A stretch of 64,000 bases of DNA from Nipponacmea schrenckii. Lineage: Eukaryota > Mollusca > Gastropoda > Lottiidae. Shown here one piece after another: positions 11,500 to 22,740 of the stretch. The translations under genes were made by a program, and so were the position numbers. The stretch lies in the NCBI GenBank assembly GCA_030562195.1, contig JAUJPP010000005.1, forward strand, positions 25,221,106-25,285,105, in the 5' to 3' direction. The notes under the pieces were generated by a model. That model searched no databases, was not told where the DNA came from, and saw nothing but the letters and a program-made list of their open reading frames with translations. Numbering within the stretch: the stretch's first letter is position 1; each line of letters starts with the position of its first letter.

Positions 11500-12056
11500 T
11501 CTGTGTGCTTTGATTGCTGTTGTTTCTTCTTGCAAACAGCTTCAAGGTGTCCTTTCTTCTCACAGAAGTGAGATTTAGAGTCTTTGTAAGGACAGCCTGT
11601 TGAGCAGTTGATGGCCTTTATGTTGATTCATTTTGTTGTTCTGCTTAACTTTGTTCACTGGTTTTGGTTTGGAAGCATGTACGGTTTCCTTGGCAACCTT
11701 TGCTGCCTCTTCGGCCTCGACGGCGACTTGGACTGCCTTGGCAAAATCTGGTTGATCGTCGCGTATTTTGAAGAGTGCTCTAAGAACCGCTTCATTGTTA
11801 ACAGAACATATGAATCGGTGTCGTAGTGCTTCGTCCTGGGGATTCGTCACACATGGGAAGTCTTGACGAATACGAGCTTCCAATTCTTGAATTGTTTCCC
11901 CTGGTTTTCATTGCATATCACTCCAGAATTTGAATCGTTCACTCAAAATGAAACGGATCAAACTGTTCTTTCATAAAGTTCTCAAGTTCACCCATTTTCA
12001 ATGTGTGAATGTCTTTAGGTGGGTCCATTTGAGTAGCCAAGGTAAAAAGTTGTTTG
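11500..12056 (-). pseudogene. gypsy-1 gag with zinc knuckle
   Basis: Reading from about 12055 there is a start followed by PPKDIHTLKMGELENFMKEQ. The frame then has stops near 11947 and 11909 (WSDMQ followed by a stop) and continues as EARIRQDFPC, NPQDEALRHRFICSVNNEAV and a lysine-rich linker. A CCHC-like knuckle, SHFCEKKGHLEAVC, sits at about 11530-11575 in a shifted frame, with its first Cys replaced by Ser. This is a nucleic-acid-binding capsid protein of the gypsy type and it is non-functional as written. Confidence 0.7.
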
Positions 12057-12432
12057 TAGACAACCGGTTACGTGTCGATAAAAGTCGACAAATGTAAAGT
12101 TACTTAAGTGGTCAGGCATCGATAAAAGTCGACATTTTAACCTTTGATGTCCAAATCCATATTTTACACTTAACGCCGTGTGCAAAAGGCAGCAGACGAC
12201 AAATATTTAATGTAAACATCCGGGAGATTGATTTCCGCTGAAAAAAACGATGCAATTTCATTGAAATTTTTCGAGTTTTTTTCAAATTTTCCTTGCTGTT
12301 TGAAAAAAATGAAAGCGGTTATATGATAATGTTATGACGCCATGATATCAACAACCAAATAAGTGAATATATTACGTATTTCAAGAAAGATTCTGTACTA
12401 TTTTTTACATTCTTTACAACTCGGAACATAAA

Positions 12433-14572
12433 ATGGCTAAGCGTGTTTTCAAAACGAATGATGTACTTGGAATGGTTATGAATGATTCCGATTCGGATTT
12501 TTTATCTGAAAGTGATTCATCAGATGATGATTATGTTCAACAGTCAAGTGCAATACGGGAATATTCTTCAGACTTTGAAAGTGAAGATGTCAATGTTTGT
12601 AATGATACTGAGCAACCAAATTCAGGTGAATGGACATTGTACCACAAATAACAAAAATTCTGAGTTCTGATTGGTCGAAATACATGGGGTTTAATAGCAA
12701 TTTGACATCATATCTTTGCAATTTGGCGTATTAATTTCAGCGAACTAGTTACAAATCTTGTTAATGTTAATGATAAAAAGGATGTCTTCTTTTTGATTCG
12801 GTAGCGCACGTGTAGTTTGTTGTTATGTGCGTCATACTGCACCTAACGTCATAAAAACCGAATAGCCCATGTCTAAATTATCCATAAAAAAAGAGTCCGG
12901 GAACAAAATCATCACAATTTGTGGAACAATTCCGATAAACGACTTTCTGTTTTAGATTTAGAGGGGGTTTATTCGATATTTAACCATGCTTGAATATACC
13001 ATTAGAGACCCTCGACCGCAAGCGGTCTCGGGATCTAATGATTCAAGCATGGTTAAATATCGAATAAACCCCCTCTAAATCTAAAACAGAAAGTGTTTAT
13101 CTTCTAATTACTGGCAACAGATGAACATTATGTGCCTACACCTATACCAATATATCCATTTTCAGAACCACATATAGTTTTATCTTTTTTATCCTGAAAG
13201 TATTATTGAAAAAACAGCATTTGAAATTAACAAATATGCAGCACAGTTCCTTGATAATACATGTGATTTACCACCAAATTCTATACATTATAAATGGATA
13301 GAAACTTCAGTTCTCGAAATAAAAAAAATGCTAGGACTTAGAATAATCATGGGTTTTGTGAAAAAGCCTGATCTGAGAGATTATTGGACAGTAGACCCAT
13401 TACTGTGTACGCCAATCTTTTCAAAAGTTATGCCTATTTGGAGGTATCGTTTGCTTAATTCATTTCTACATTATAGTGATAATACATTTCAAGCAAACAA
13501 GGATAGTGCTGATTATGATCCCCTTTTTAAAGTCCGTCCAATAATAGATTCAGTGTTGCCGACATACTTAAATGATTTTGTGAGTGGTTGTGAAGTTAGC
13601 ATTGATGAAAGTTTATGTCCATTTAAAGGCCGATTATCATATCGTCAATATATACCCCATAAACCGCACAAGTGGGGCATCAAGTTTTATGTTATGTGTG
13701 ATTCGAGAACAGGTTTTTGCTTATATTGGGACTGCTATACTGGAAAAAGTAGACTTGGAGTAGATACTGGTTACAATGATTTATTTAGTAAAACTGAAAA
13801 CGTTGTGTTAGATCTGGTGGATAAATTGCCACATATTGGTCATCATGTGTATATGGATAACTTTTATTCATCAGTTAATCTCTTTGATAAACTGTTCAAA
13901 AATGGACATGGAGCGTGTGGAACTATTCGTGCAAATCGTAAAAACCTTCCCTGTCATGCTGAATTCAAATCTAAAATGGAAAAAGGTGATACTCCTGTGT
14001 TTTTTCATAAAGACAATAAAATGGTAGCTGTTGATTGGCAAGATGTCAAACGTGTAAATGCTTTATCTACCATACATAACACTACTTTAATTGAAAAACG
14101 TATTCGAACCAAAATATCTGATAATGGTTATAGGACAATTTTAAAACCAAATCTAATAAGTGAATATAATAAATATATGGGAGGGGTAGACCTTCTTGAT
14201 CAAGCTTTAAGTTATTATAAATTTCCTCATAAAAAGTCCAAAGGTTATCAAGTAATAGCACACTTTTGTATTGAAGTAGCATTAGTTAATGCAAGAATTG
14301 CATATAATCTTGCTAATAGTAGTAGTAAGTTAACTGCAAAGAAATTTCGTTTAGCTGTTGCAAAGGAGCTCTTAGGGGACTATGATGACACTGCTAATCC
14401 CCCAAAATCAAAACAACATTATCCAGCTGTATATGACAATAAAAAGTACAAACCTGATTGTGTAGTTTGTTCTGACAGAAAATTATGTGATAAAGCTATG
14501 TGCATAGATAAATGTTTTGAACGCTTTCATACACATCGAAAATATAGGATTTCATATGAAAATGAAAGTTAA
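12433..14572 (+). pseudogene. piggyBac transposase
   Basis: The start at 12433 gives an acidic N-terminus (MAKRVFKTNDVLGM, then many Asp/Ser/Glu), usual for this family, which stops at 12651. After a roughly 450-bp interruption the frame resumes near 13105, and after a frameshift near 13194 it runs open to 14572. The catalytic Asp triad is visible: YVMCDSRTGF (about 13690), YMDNFYSS (about 13852) and GGVDLLDQ (about 14182). The C-terminus has a cysteine-rich zinc-binding tail, CVVCSDRK then LCDKAMCIDKCFERFHTH. The 414-residue catalytic part is intact; the 5' interruption and frameshift make activity unlikely. An intron at 12652-13100 is possible but the palindrome there argues for an insertion. 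Confidence 0.9.
12934..13101. mobile_element. 168-bp near-perfect palindrome (hairpin MITE) inside piggyBac
   Basis: The left arm from GATAAACGACTTTCTG to CCATGCTTGAAT is mirrored by ATTCAAGCATGG to CAGAAAGTGTTTATC, ending at 13101. The arms are about 76 bp each with only a few mismatches, and the centre GAGACC...GGTCTC is itself paired. It lies in the gap between the two parts of the piggyBac transposase. The near identity of the arms suggests a recent origin or conversion. Confidence 0.85.
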
Positions 14573-15048
14573 AGGGGCACAATCTTGATTTTTAGGGGTC
14601 GTTTTGGGCCTTTGTTACATTTAAACAGTCCTCAGAAATACTCAGGCTCTATGAAAATCGCAAAATACCTTGAAATATACCTAAAAATTTTCACTTTTTA
14701 TTTTTTTTCCGTGCTGTATGCGGCTGGTCTTCAGTCAGTCTGAAAATTGTGTGTCCTGTTGACAAAATCTACAATTGTTATTACATGTACTTTTTTTTTG
14801 TTTTATCAGTGTGGGCCTGCGCAGTATTCTATTTATAACTCTTTGATTTTCCAATATGGCGGGACGTTCATAATATCTTAAGACATTATGATTTTCAAAC
14901 ACGGATAATTATGTATACCCATGGATTTGAAGGCTCAAATTTCAAAGGAAAGCTCTGTAGACTATTTCTGATTAGCTAAACAAAAGATTTCATGTGTTTG
15001 AGGTTGTCGGATGATTGTCCGAAACAAATCAAGACTGTGCCCCTTTAA
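14569..15048. mobile_element. 480-bp TTAA-flanked MITE at the piggyBac stop codon
   Basis: TTAA at 14569-14572 is followed by AGGGGCACAATCTTGATTT, and the right side reads AAATCAAGACTGTGCCCCT followed by TTAA at 15045-15048. These are inverted repeats of about 19 bp with one mismatch. The internal sequence is non-coding. The left TTAA includes the TAA stop of the transposase, so the insertion leaves the protein unchanged. TTAA duplications are known for piggyBac and Kolobok; the AGGGG terminus makes Kolobok a candidate (inference). Confidence 0.8.
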
Positions 15049-15750
15049 TATTAAAATTTCAATTGCTCATGAAGTAAAGTGTCTAGTGTATAATTGAAAT
15101 TTTAAGGAAAATGTTTTCAGATATATAATGTATAGGTGCCTTTTACTTTATTATGGTTCCCATGATATATCTAGCATTATTTTGCTGCAATGTAAATATA
15201 TTAAATCCATGAACCATCTTTAGACAGTACTGACTGAATTATTTAGTAAGGGAATATGAACATCTCTCCTAGTACCTAACATACATTTTGTATGTAACAG
15301 ATATAAGTCTTATGGAGTTCAGGAATTGAAAGTGACATCCACTCACACTATTGTAACGTTGAGGCGATTCAGGACATACGTATATAACCCGTAGGTCATG
15401 GAGTCCTATAAAAAGGAAGTCCTTTTCAGTAAATCAGTTATTATGTTCATTTAAACTTATTTAACAAAACTTTGAATAATTTGATCTTTGAAATTATAAA
15501 ATATGCAACAACGTTCGTAATATATTGATTTCAATCAATATCAACCAGTAATATTTTGGTGAAAAATATACCATTGTATACCTTAATCAATTATCTCTAA
15601 CTTTGTAATATATCTTTAAGCTCTATAATCAAAATTTAGAGCGAGCAAGGAGCAGAAAGACTATAAGGGCCTCATTACGTCTTAATTATGAATTTGTCTT
15701 GACCACTTGACGTCATAACGTCAAAATAACATTGACCGGCTAAGGGTTAA

Positions 15751-15866
15751 CTGGCCTATTAGTAACTAGCCCATGACGTAAAGTTTGATAGCTTTCTGAA
15801 CTTTTCAATGTTCTCATTTTTCTTAGTGTGCGTCGGTGGCCATCCTTCCCGTACATAACGCCTATT
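15751..15866 (-). repeat. Second copy of the gypsy-1 pre-integrase linker
   Basis: This matches 9493-9610 over about 115 bp in the same orientation (for example GTGCGTCGGTGGCCATCC), with an 8-base deletion near 15780. It encodes the same minus-strand peptide segment REGWPPTH. It begins directly at the TTAA that ends the piggyBac element. Confidence 0.8.
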
Positions 15867-15869
15867 TAG

Positions 15870-16310
15870 TCTATTTATATAAAACTTATACTTCCAGATC
15901 AATCAAGAAGCCACTTTAACAATCCAGAAGTGATACATTGCTGAACACTGTTTTCACAGGTCATATTGCATCATAATATTAGTTGAGAAATCTTTAGTAA
16001 CTTCTGGAAAGATAATCTCTATCTGGGTCAATACCATAACAGCTATAGTTGCTTTGAAAGAAAATATTTGAGAAGTGATTCTGTCTCAGATACCCTATGT
16101 ATTAAAATGAAGTGAACTAGGTAACTCATTATTAGATTCGGCATTCGTTTGGTCAATCATACATAAGTCTTAGAACTGGAAATATTTTGCTAAGCTAATC
16201 ATTTATAGTGTTTACAGCTCACCATCGATATTTAAACAAGGGTTCCCTTATTTTCAAATATTTACATATATATACAATAATTGGACCGGTAATACTTATA
16301 TCAATAGAAA
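15870..16310. other. Spacer before LINE-1
   Basis: No gene or repeat recognised. It may include LINE 5' untranslated sequence. Confidence 0.4.
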
Positions 16311-16325
16311 GTAGAGGTGTGAGAA

Positions 16326-17235
16326 ATATGAAAGTGAAAATAGTTCTTTACGTAGTCAGATTAATGAACTTAGAGGTGAAAACTCGAAATTTAAAAGAGA
16401 CTTAACAGAATTGACCAGTACTGTTGTGAATGTCTGTGATACAAACTTAATACTAGAAAGTGATATAACGGCTAATTGTGAAGCTACAAAATCAATTTCA
16501 GTCAAACTGGCCAAAACCAAAGATGCTGTGACCTGTATTAATGGATCTGTAACAAAGTTATCAAAAGATGTGCATCAAAACCTAAACATTATGAAGAAAA
16601 CTGTAAATGACAATTGTAAATTGCTCGACTTTGTTGATCAATTTCCTAAACTTATAACCGACCTGTCCAGCAAATTAAATGACGGTGTTAAATCTATAGA
16701 ATCTCATAATACAAGATAGTTTGATCTTGACAATCGGTTAGCATCCATCGAGATCAAATCCATAAGTTATAAAATGAATATCATTCAATCAACTGATCGG
16801 GATATTTTATTTATCGACCCAACATGATCTAACGCAGATATTGAATTGCCCCGACCGATAAGTTATTCTGCTACCTTGAGCAAAAACCTAGAAACATCGG
16901 AAAAACCTACCAGTTTTAATAAATCGCCTCAGCCTGTAAATTCGGTCAATCAGCCCAATCCTAGCCACAAATTAGTATCAAATGATGCTATTAGTCATGA
17001 ACCTTGCAATGCACGAATAGAGACAATCATAAATTCTGATCTATGCGTTGCTACCATGAGCATAAAGTCAAAGTTTAGAAGCTCAAAAAGTCTTAAAATT
17101 GCCCGCTTCTATGTAGGTGGTATTTCTAAAGATTCCAGTGAAGATGGAATGAAAGAATTCCTGGCAAACCAGAATACTTTACGTTTTTGCGTTTCTTTAA
17201 TAACCCACAAAAACGATTCTGCTCAGCACATTTAA
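16326..17235 (+). pseudogene. LINE ORF1 protein with coiled coil
   Basis: One frame is open except for stops at 16717 and 16825. The first third is a predicted coiled coil (LRSQINELRGENSKFKRDL, then heptad-like leucine/isoleucine spacing to about residue 120). A Pro/Ser/Asn-rich linker follows, then LKIARFYVGGISKDSSEDG, which resembles the RNA-binding-like fold at the end of ORF1 proteins in invertebrate LINEs. The start is not defined. The role by analogy is an RNA-binding chaperone of the LINE particle. Confidence 0.6.
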
Positions 17236-17289
17236 ATGTACATGAACACCAAAGAAGCTGATAGAAAATCCCAAGACATGGCCTAATGG

Positions 17290-18720
17290 AATCTTCGTTT
17301 CATACAACCCCTCTTAACAACTGTGAACACATCGCTAGCAAATGGAGTATTTCATGAAGAGCTAAAACAAGCAATTATTACTCCACTGATTAAAAAGTCA
17401 AATATGGACAGAAACTGAAGGAAGAGTTACAGACCGGTTAGCAATTTGAGTTACATCTCAAAGCTTGTTGAAAAGTGTGTTCTGATACAGCTTAATCAAC
17501 ACATTAATGATGACCAGCTTGATAACCTTCTCCAGAGTGCATACAAACCATCACACAGCACTGAAACAGCTATAATAAAGATTGTCAACGATGTTTATGA
17601 GGAAATTGACAAAACAGAAAGGTGTAGTGTTAGTTTTATTGGACTTATCAGCTGCATTTGGTACTCTAGACACAACGGATACATTATCGAAAGAAATTGG
17701 ATTAAGAGACACTGTGTTTAATTGGTTCAAATCTTATTTAACCGACAGGAAAGAAAAAGTTAGCATCAATGACATGTGTTCAAAAAACAAAACCCTTCTT
17801 TGTGGAGTGCCTCAAGGTTCAGTCTTGGGTCCAGTAGTCTTCATTATTTTACAAAACCACTTTGCGAAATAGCATCAAAATACGGTCTGATAATCCACTT
17901 ATTCGCAGACGACACTCAGCTGTACATTAGTTTTGAGCCTCAAACACAAGATTCATCACTAATCAACATAGAAAACTGTTTTGATGACATTCATACTTGG
18001 ATGACATTTCACTTCCCAAACCCTGACAAAACGGAATTTATGTTTATAGGAACAAAACAGAAATTGTTGCAGATAAAGAATTCCACACTATCCATCGCTG
18101 GAGAATCAATATCTCCATAATGCAAGGTCAAAAACATCGGAGTAGTGCTCGATCCAAACTTGTCCTTCCAGCCTCATATATCTGCCTTGACATCATCGTC
18201 ATTCTTCAAAATACACCAGTTGGCTAAAATCAAACAATATCTCTCAACCGATAATCTGAAACTACTCGTACTGTCATTAATTATATCCAAACTATCACAA
18301 TGCTATTCTCTACGGAGTCGTTGATAGCCAGTTACAGAAACTGCAACATGTTTAAAATGCAGGAGCACGGTTAATCACAGGTACCAGGAAAAGGTGTCAC
18401 CCCAGTTTTACACAAACTTCACTGGCTTCCAATCAAATCCCGAATCGACTACAAAATATTATTAACATCTAAGTCCTTAAATGGCTCAGCACCAAGTTAC
18501 ATCTCTGATCTAGTAACAAAACCAAAACAACTTCGAAAACTGCGTTCAAAAACCTTCATGTAGTTCCGAAAGTTAATCTCCAAATATGTAAACGTTCCTT
18601 TCGATATGCTTCCTCTACATTATGGAACTCGATTCCTGATAACAACAATCTCAAACATTCCAAATCAGTTGATATTTTCAAACTTCGACTTAAAACATAT
18701 TTATTTAAGCTACACTTTGG
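17290..18720 (+). pseudogene. L2/CR1-like reverse transcriptase, palm to C-terminus
   Basis: Segments in shifting frames give YRPVSNLSYISKLVEKC, SAYKPSHSTETA, VLLDLSAAFGTLD (first catalytic Asp), CGVPQGSVLGPV and IHLFADDTQLY (catalytic Asp pair at about 17902-17913), then KNIGVVLDPNLSF. Further on, frameshifted pieces match the conserved C-terminal region ending with a plus-strand equivalent of FRYASSTLWNSIPD near 18600. A stop in RN*RKSYRP (about 17418) and frameshifts near 17630, 17860 and 18300 show that it is dead. Confidence 0.85.
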
Positions 18721-18860
18721 AACTGAAGACCAGTCTTAAACTTTGCAAGCGCACTAGAAACTTTATTATTATTGTGTTTGTGCGCGATATAAATTTCAAC
18801 ATTATTATTATTATTATTAAAGCCATGGCTCTCATGGAAGCGATTTGTTGAAGAGAAAAG

Positions 18861-21745
18861 CGCACATTCATAAAGCTTCTTACATGGAACTGTCGTGGGA
18901 TTTTTAATGGTGTTCCCCACGTTGTTAAGCTATTAAATGATTTACAAGTTGATATTCTCTGTTTAAGTGAGCATTGGCTCAGCAATGATTCTGGTTTCTT
19001 ATTATCCAATATTCATAAAGATTATTTCGTATCTTATAAATGTAAGAATAGAGACAAGGGAATGTATTTCAGATCACAATACTCCGGTGGTGTTGCAATC
19101 TTGGTCAAAGGGGAAATAGCTAACTATGTAACAGAGGTAGAAATATCCTGCGATTATATTGTTGGGATTGAAATCAGTAATCCCGATAAAGATATACTGT
19201 TTCTCTTGTTATCTACCATCAACATCTAAAAGCTTTCCATATTTTGTAGATTCACTGATTTTAGTAGAAGAATTATACGACACCTATTGTAATCTAGTTA
19301 TTCTATTAGGTGATTTTAATTCAAAAGTAGAAGGTCCTCGCAACTATTTTAAAAACGACAGAAGAACTTTCGCATATAAAAACTGTTTAGATAAACTTGG
19401 TTTAATATCAGTCAATACACAAGATTAGTGTTCCGGTCCTAACTGGACTTGGCAATCTTATGAAAATGGTCCCAAATCTATGATAGACCATATCTTGATA
19501 CCTTGTGATGACCTTCAACTTATAACGACAGCTTCTGTTATTTCTAGTCAGTTTGTTTAATATTTCCGATCATTTGTCCGTCTATTGTGAAATTGACTTT
19601 AACTGTAATTTTATCAAGAATTGTTTTGTAACGACTTTTCTTTCATGGAACAAAGCTAAAAGATCAGGGGCTCTCCTGGATTACACGCAATCTGTTTCTA
19701 ATTCACTTTGGGCATTAAAGTCAAACAATTTAGTTTCCCCCCAAGAAATATTTAACTGTTACAATACTATTGTTGGAAGTATAGATCTTGCCTCACGTGA
19801 GTTTCTTCCCAAAAAGAAGTTCAACCCATCTGTTAAACCCTATTGGAATAATTCTTTAAAGAATCTCCATGATGACATGCGACGGTGTCGTCGAATTTGG
19901 CTAGGTTCAGGGAGAAGGCGAAACAGTGAAGATAAAACTTTAAACGACTATAAAACCTACAAAACTACTTTCGTAGGAATCTTAGAAAAGCCACATCCAA
20001 CTACCTTATGGAACATTTTCATAAACTCGATGTGGCAGCGGATATAAACCATACCCATACCAATAAGAAGAACAACAACTATGGAGTACATCAACTCTGT
20101 ATCAATGAAAAGTGCCTCAAGACACCTGATAGTATTCTAGAAGGGTGGGCAGTTCACTTCCAGTCCGTATTTGCCAATACCCCTGATGCCAGCTACGATA
20201 GTACTTTTTTCCAGACTATCACATATAGAATTTCAGAGATAAGAGAAAATTGTTGTATTTATGAAACTCACGCTCATCTACTAACGACGTTCACTGAAGT
20301 TAAGCGATTATTATCTTCTCTGAAGGAAAACAAAGCAGGCCACATAAATGGTTAGGTCTACGAACATTTCATTTACGGTGGTGATGTATTGTAGCAGCAT
20401 TTGGTGATCATACCAATAAACAAGGGTGGCACCAAAAAGAGAAGCGACCCGAACTCCTACCATGGGATATCGTTAACACCAACGATAGCTAAAAGATATC
20501 GTTAACACCAACGATAGCTAAAATATTTGAAAAAGTCATCGAGACGCGACTTGGCAGTATAAGTAGAGGCAACAAATTTCCAAACCCCCAACAGGTGGCT
20601 TACCAGAAAAAAATTTCATCGCTCCATGCTTCTTTAAAAATTCAAGAAGCCATCCATCATTACAACGAACGTTTGAGCGACCTTCATGTGGCGTTTTTGG
20701 ACAGCACGAAAGCCTTTGATAGTGTCTGGCACAATAGCTTACTGTCGAAGCTGTACGATGTAAATAATGAACCTGCAATTTGGCGCTTAATTGACAACTT
20801 ATACACAAATATGTCCAGTAATGTAAGATCCTTTTGTAAGCTTTCTCGAACATTTCTCTTAGACCGTGGTGTGAGGCAAGGCAGTGTTGTATCTACCAAG
20901 TTATATGTTCTGTAATTAACGACCTTCTGAACGGTATCTCCAATTCGACGTACGGCGCCAAAGTGAACAACCTCGTGATCTCCTGTCCAACACAGGCAGA
21001 CGATATAGCTGTTGCAAGTGACACTTCTTATGGACTGCGGACACTTTTGGATATTTGTGCAGATTATAGCTCCAAGTGGAGGTTTAAGTTTTCACCATCT
21101 AAGAGTAATGTCAATTTCAAGGCAAAACCAAGCTCGACTGAAACTAGCGAGGTGTCTCTATTTGGTACGTCCTTACCGACAATGCTATCTATCAAACATG
21201 TCGGAGTTCTTGTCACACACAATTTTAATCAATCATAATGTGTGCAAACTGCTTGTAAGTCCATGCGATCAAATGCTGCTTTACTGATGAGATATGGTGC
21301 AATAAGTGGAAGCCTGAACCCTTTGACGAGCTCAAAACTCATACAACGATGTCTGTACCCAAAAGCCTTGTATGGATGCCAGTTATGGTGCAACCTAACC
21401 AGATCTAACATTAAAACTTTAGAAAGAGCACATTCCTACGTTATTAAGAGAATCCAAGGCCTGCATACACTGACCAGAACTGATATCTGTAGGAGTTTGA
21501 TAGGCTGGCAATCAATTGAAGCGTACAGCGATACACAAAAACTCCTGTTTCTACTTAATCTCCAGCCACGTACTTTACCTAACCAGTTACTTGTTAATAA
21601 ACTTCTTGAATTCAAATACGAATTTACTACAAAGCAGCAGGGCAACAGGGTTTTGTACCTGATATCATCACTCCATCCTGAATTGTTTCCGCACTACTCA
21701 TATAAGGGAAAGATTTTGGGAAGAACTCACTGTGGTTATTTCTAA
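18861..21745 (+). pseudogene. LINE ORF2: AP endonuclease and reverse transcriptase
   Basis: The endonuclease shows LLTWNCRGIFNGVPH, DILCLSEHWL (metal-binding Glu), LLGDFNSKVEG (about 19305), SMIDHILIP (about 19478) and ISDHLSVY (about 19560), the full set of catalytic motifs. The RT shows KENKAGHINGLVYEHFIYGG spanning a stop near 20354, VAFLDSTKAFDSVWHN (first catalytic Asp), DRGVRQGSVVS and TQADDIAVAS (about 20995). The C-terminal domain holds ALYGCQLWCNL and RTDICRSLIGW. Stops and frameshifts occur near 19225, 19425, 19555, 20040, 20354, 20912 and 21235. The role was target-primed reverse transcription of its own RNA. Confidence 0.85.
20466..20523. repeat. 29-bp exact tandem duplication inside the LINE
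   Basis: The unit starting GATATCGTTAACACCAACGA occurs at 20466-20494 and again at 20495-20523. Only the second copy is in frame with the downstream RT (SLTPTIAKIFEKVIE). Since 29 is not a multiple of 3, the duplication itself shifts the frame. Confidence 0.9.
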
Positions 21746-22109
21746 GCAATGTGTCTCTTACATTAAGTTATTAGATGATATTTCATTATTGGCCTTACTG
21801 TTATGTTTGAAACCTCCAGATTTTGTAACTGATAAGGTAGTCTGGTTACCAAAATTAAGGTATTAAGGTACCAAAAATGTCTTGTTAAATACATGTATCT
21901 CTTAATTAGACATCTAACATTTTCCCCCAACTTCCAGTAAAATCTTACTTGTAAAGGTTAATCGAAGTGTTTAAATAGAATTGCCTTTGTAATTAACGTG
22001 TATATATTGTAAATCTTTAAATTTATCCCATTATGTAGTGCTACTTTTTATACTTTCTTGTAAATCTTCATTATTGGAGGAAATAAAGAAATATAATGAC
22101 TGGGAAAAA

Positions 22110-22740
22110 TACCAGATGGTTCCACAAGTCCTTAATTAACTCGTAATTAGCTAATTATGACGGGATTTCCCTCGGTAGGGTACTACCATAGGTATGTAGG
22201 TCAAGTATCAAATGTCGTTGATCTTTTTTTTGATCATCCAGTCTGTTAATTCGGTACATAACCGGACACATTCCTTACCAAACAATGGCATTTTGGTATT
22301 CCATTTTTTATCTCTAGCAAAAGGCAATAAAACGTTTACATATCACTTTGTAAAAACATTATGACAAGTTTTAACACACTAATAATAAAATACAAAATCA
22401 ATTCTTAAACACCTTTATTCATATGACGTCATTTGGTCACGTGAACAAACAAGGAGTCTAAATTTAGCGTTTCAAAGCAGATCTTAGTCAAATGGATTCC
22501 ACAAGCATTTCTACGTCCACATAGGTCTTTTGAACTTGAGAATACATGGATTATTCATTAGAAACCCCAATTTATCAATAAGTAAGCTTACTTTGGCTCT
22601 AATTAATGAGGCAACTCATCTTTAAGTACATGTATTCAAAAGGGCTGCTTTATACGGCTAGAAAATGTATTGCGATAAATTGCGATACATCTCCCTGTAT
22701 ACCAAATATGGACATATATAATTATATTTCTTCCTCTTAG
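22110..22740. other. Spacer between LINE elements
   Basis: No gene recognised. Confidence 0.4.

Larger units (their letters stand above)
9448..12056 (-). mobile_element. Ty3/gypsy retrotransposon 1, truncated (no integrase)
   Basis: Minus-strand order is gag (12056-11500), aspartic protease, reverse transcriptase, RNase H, then the linker that normally precedes integrase (about 9448-9705). The integrase core and both LTRs are missing: the sequence stops being recognisable near 9460, and on the gag side it ends within a few codons of the start. Several frameshifts and stops break it. A second copy of its last 115 bp occurs at 15751-15866, beyond the piggyBac element. Confidence 0.85.
12104..15750 (+). 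mobile_element. piggyBac-family DNA transposon carrying internal insertions
   Basis: The block contains a piggyBac transposase on the plus strand. The right end is well placed: a TTAA at 15747-15750 is preceded by GACCGGCTAAGGG, so the terminus read inward is CCCTTAGCCGGTC, the C-rich start expected for piggyBac. The left end is less certain: CCGGTT near 12064 and AAGTGGTCAG near 12106 resemble the right-end CCGGTC and AAGTGGTCAAG, and a TTAA lies at 12104-12107. Two 15-bp direct repeats, TCGATAAAAGTCGAC, lie at about 12075 and 12119. A palindrome and a MITE have landed inside (listed separately). Confidence 0.7.
16326..18822 (+). mobile_element. L2/CR1-like LINE, internally deleted
   Basis: ORF1 (16326-17235) is followed almost directly by the middle of a reverse transcriptase (from about 17290), so the whole apurinic endonuclease and the RT N-terminus are gone. 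The 3' end is a short (ATT)n tract at 18801-18820, the microsatellite tail used by L2/CR1-group LINEs. Because both ends are kept, this is an internal deletion and not the usual 5' truncation. Confidence 0.8.
18847..22100 (+). mobile_element. Jockey/I-like LINE, near full-length ORF2
   Basis: The element starts shortly after the (ATT)n tail of the preceding LINE and runs through endonuclease, RT and a C-terminal domain into a 3' untranslated region that ends near 22085 with GGAGGAAATAAAGAAAT. No ORF1 is seen upstream. The clade assignment is tentative: the RT uses GVRQG and QADDIAV rather than the GVPQG and FADD of the neighbouring LINE. Confidence 0.7.

Noticed and set aside
18705..19009. 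Minus-strand frames over the (ATT)n tail
   Set aside because: Poly-Ile/Asn from the microsatellite; antisense of LINE sequence.
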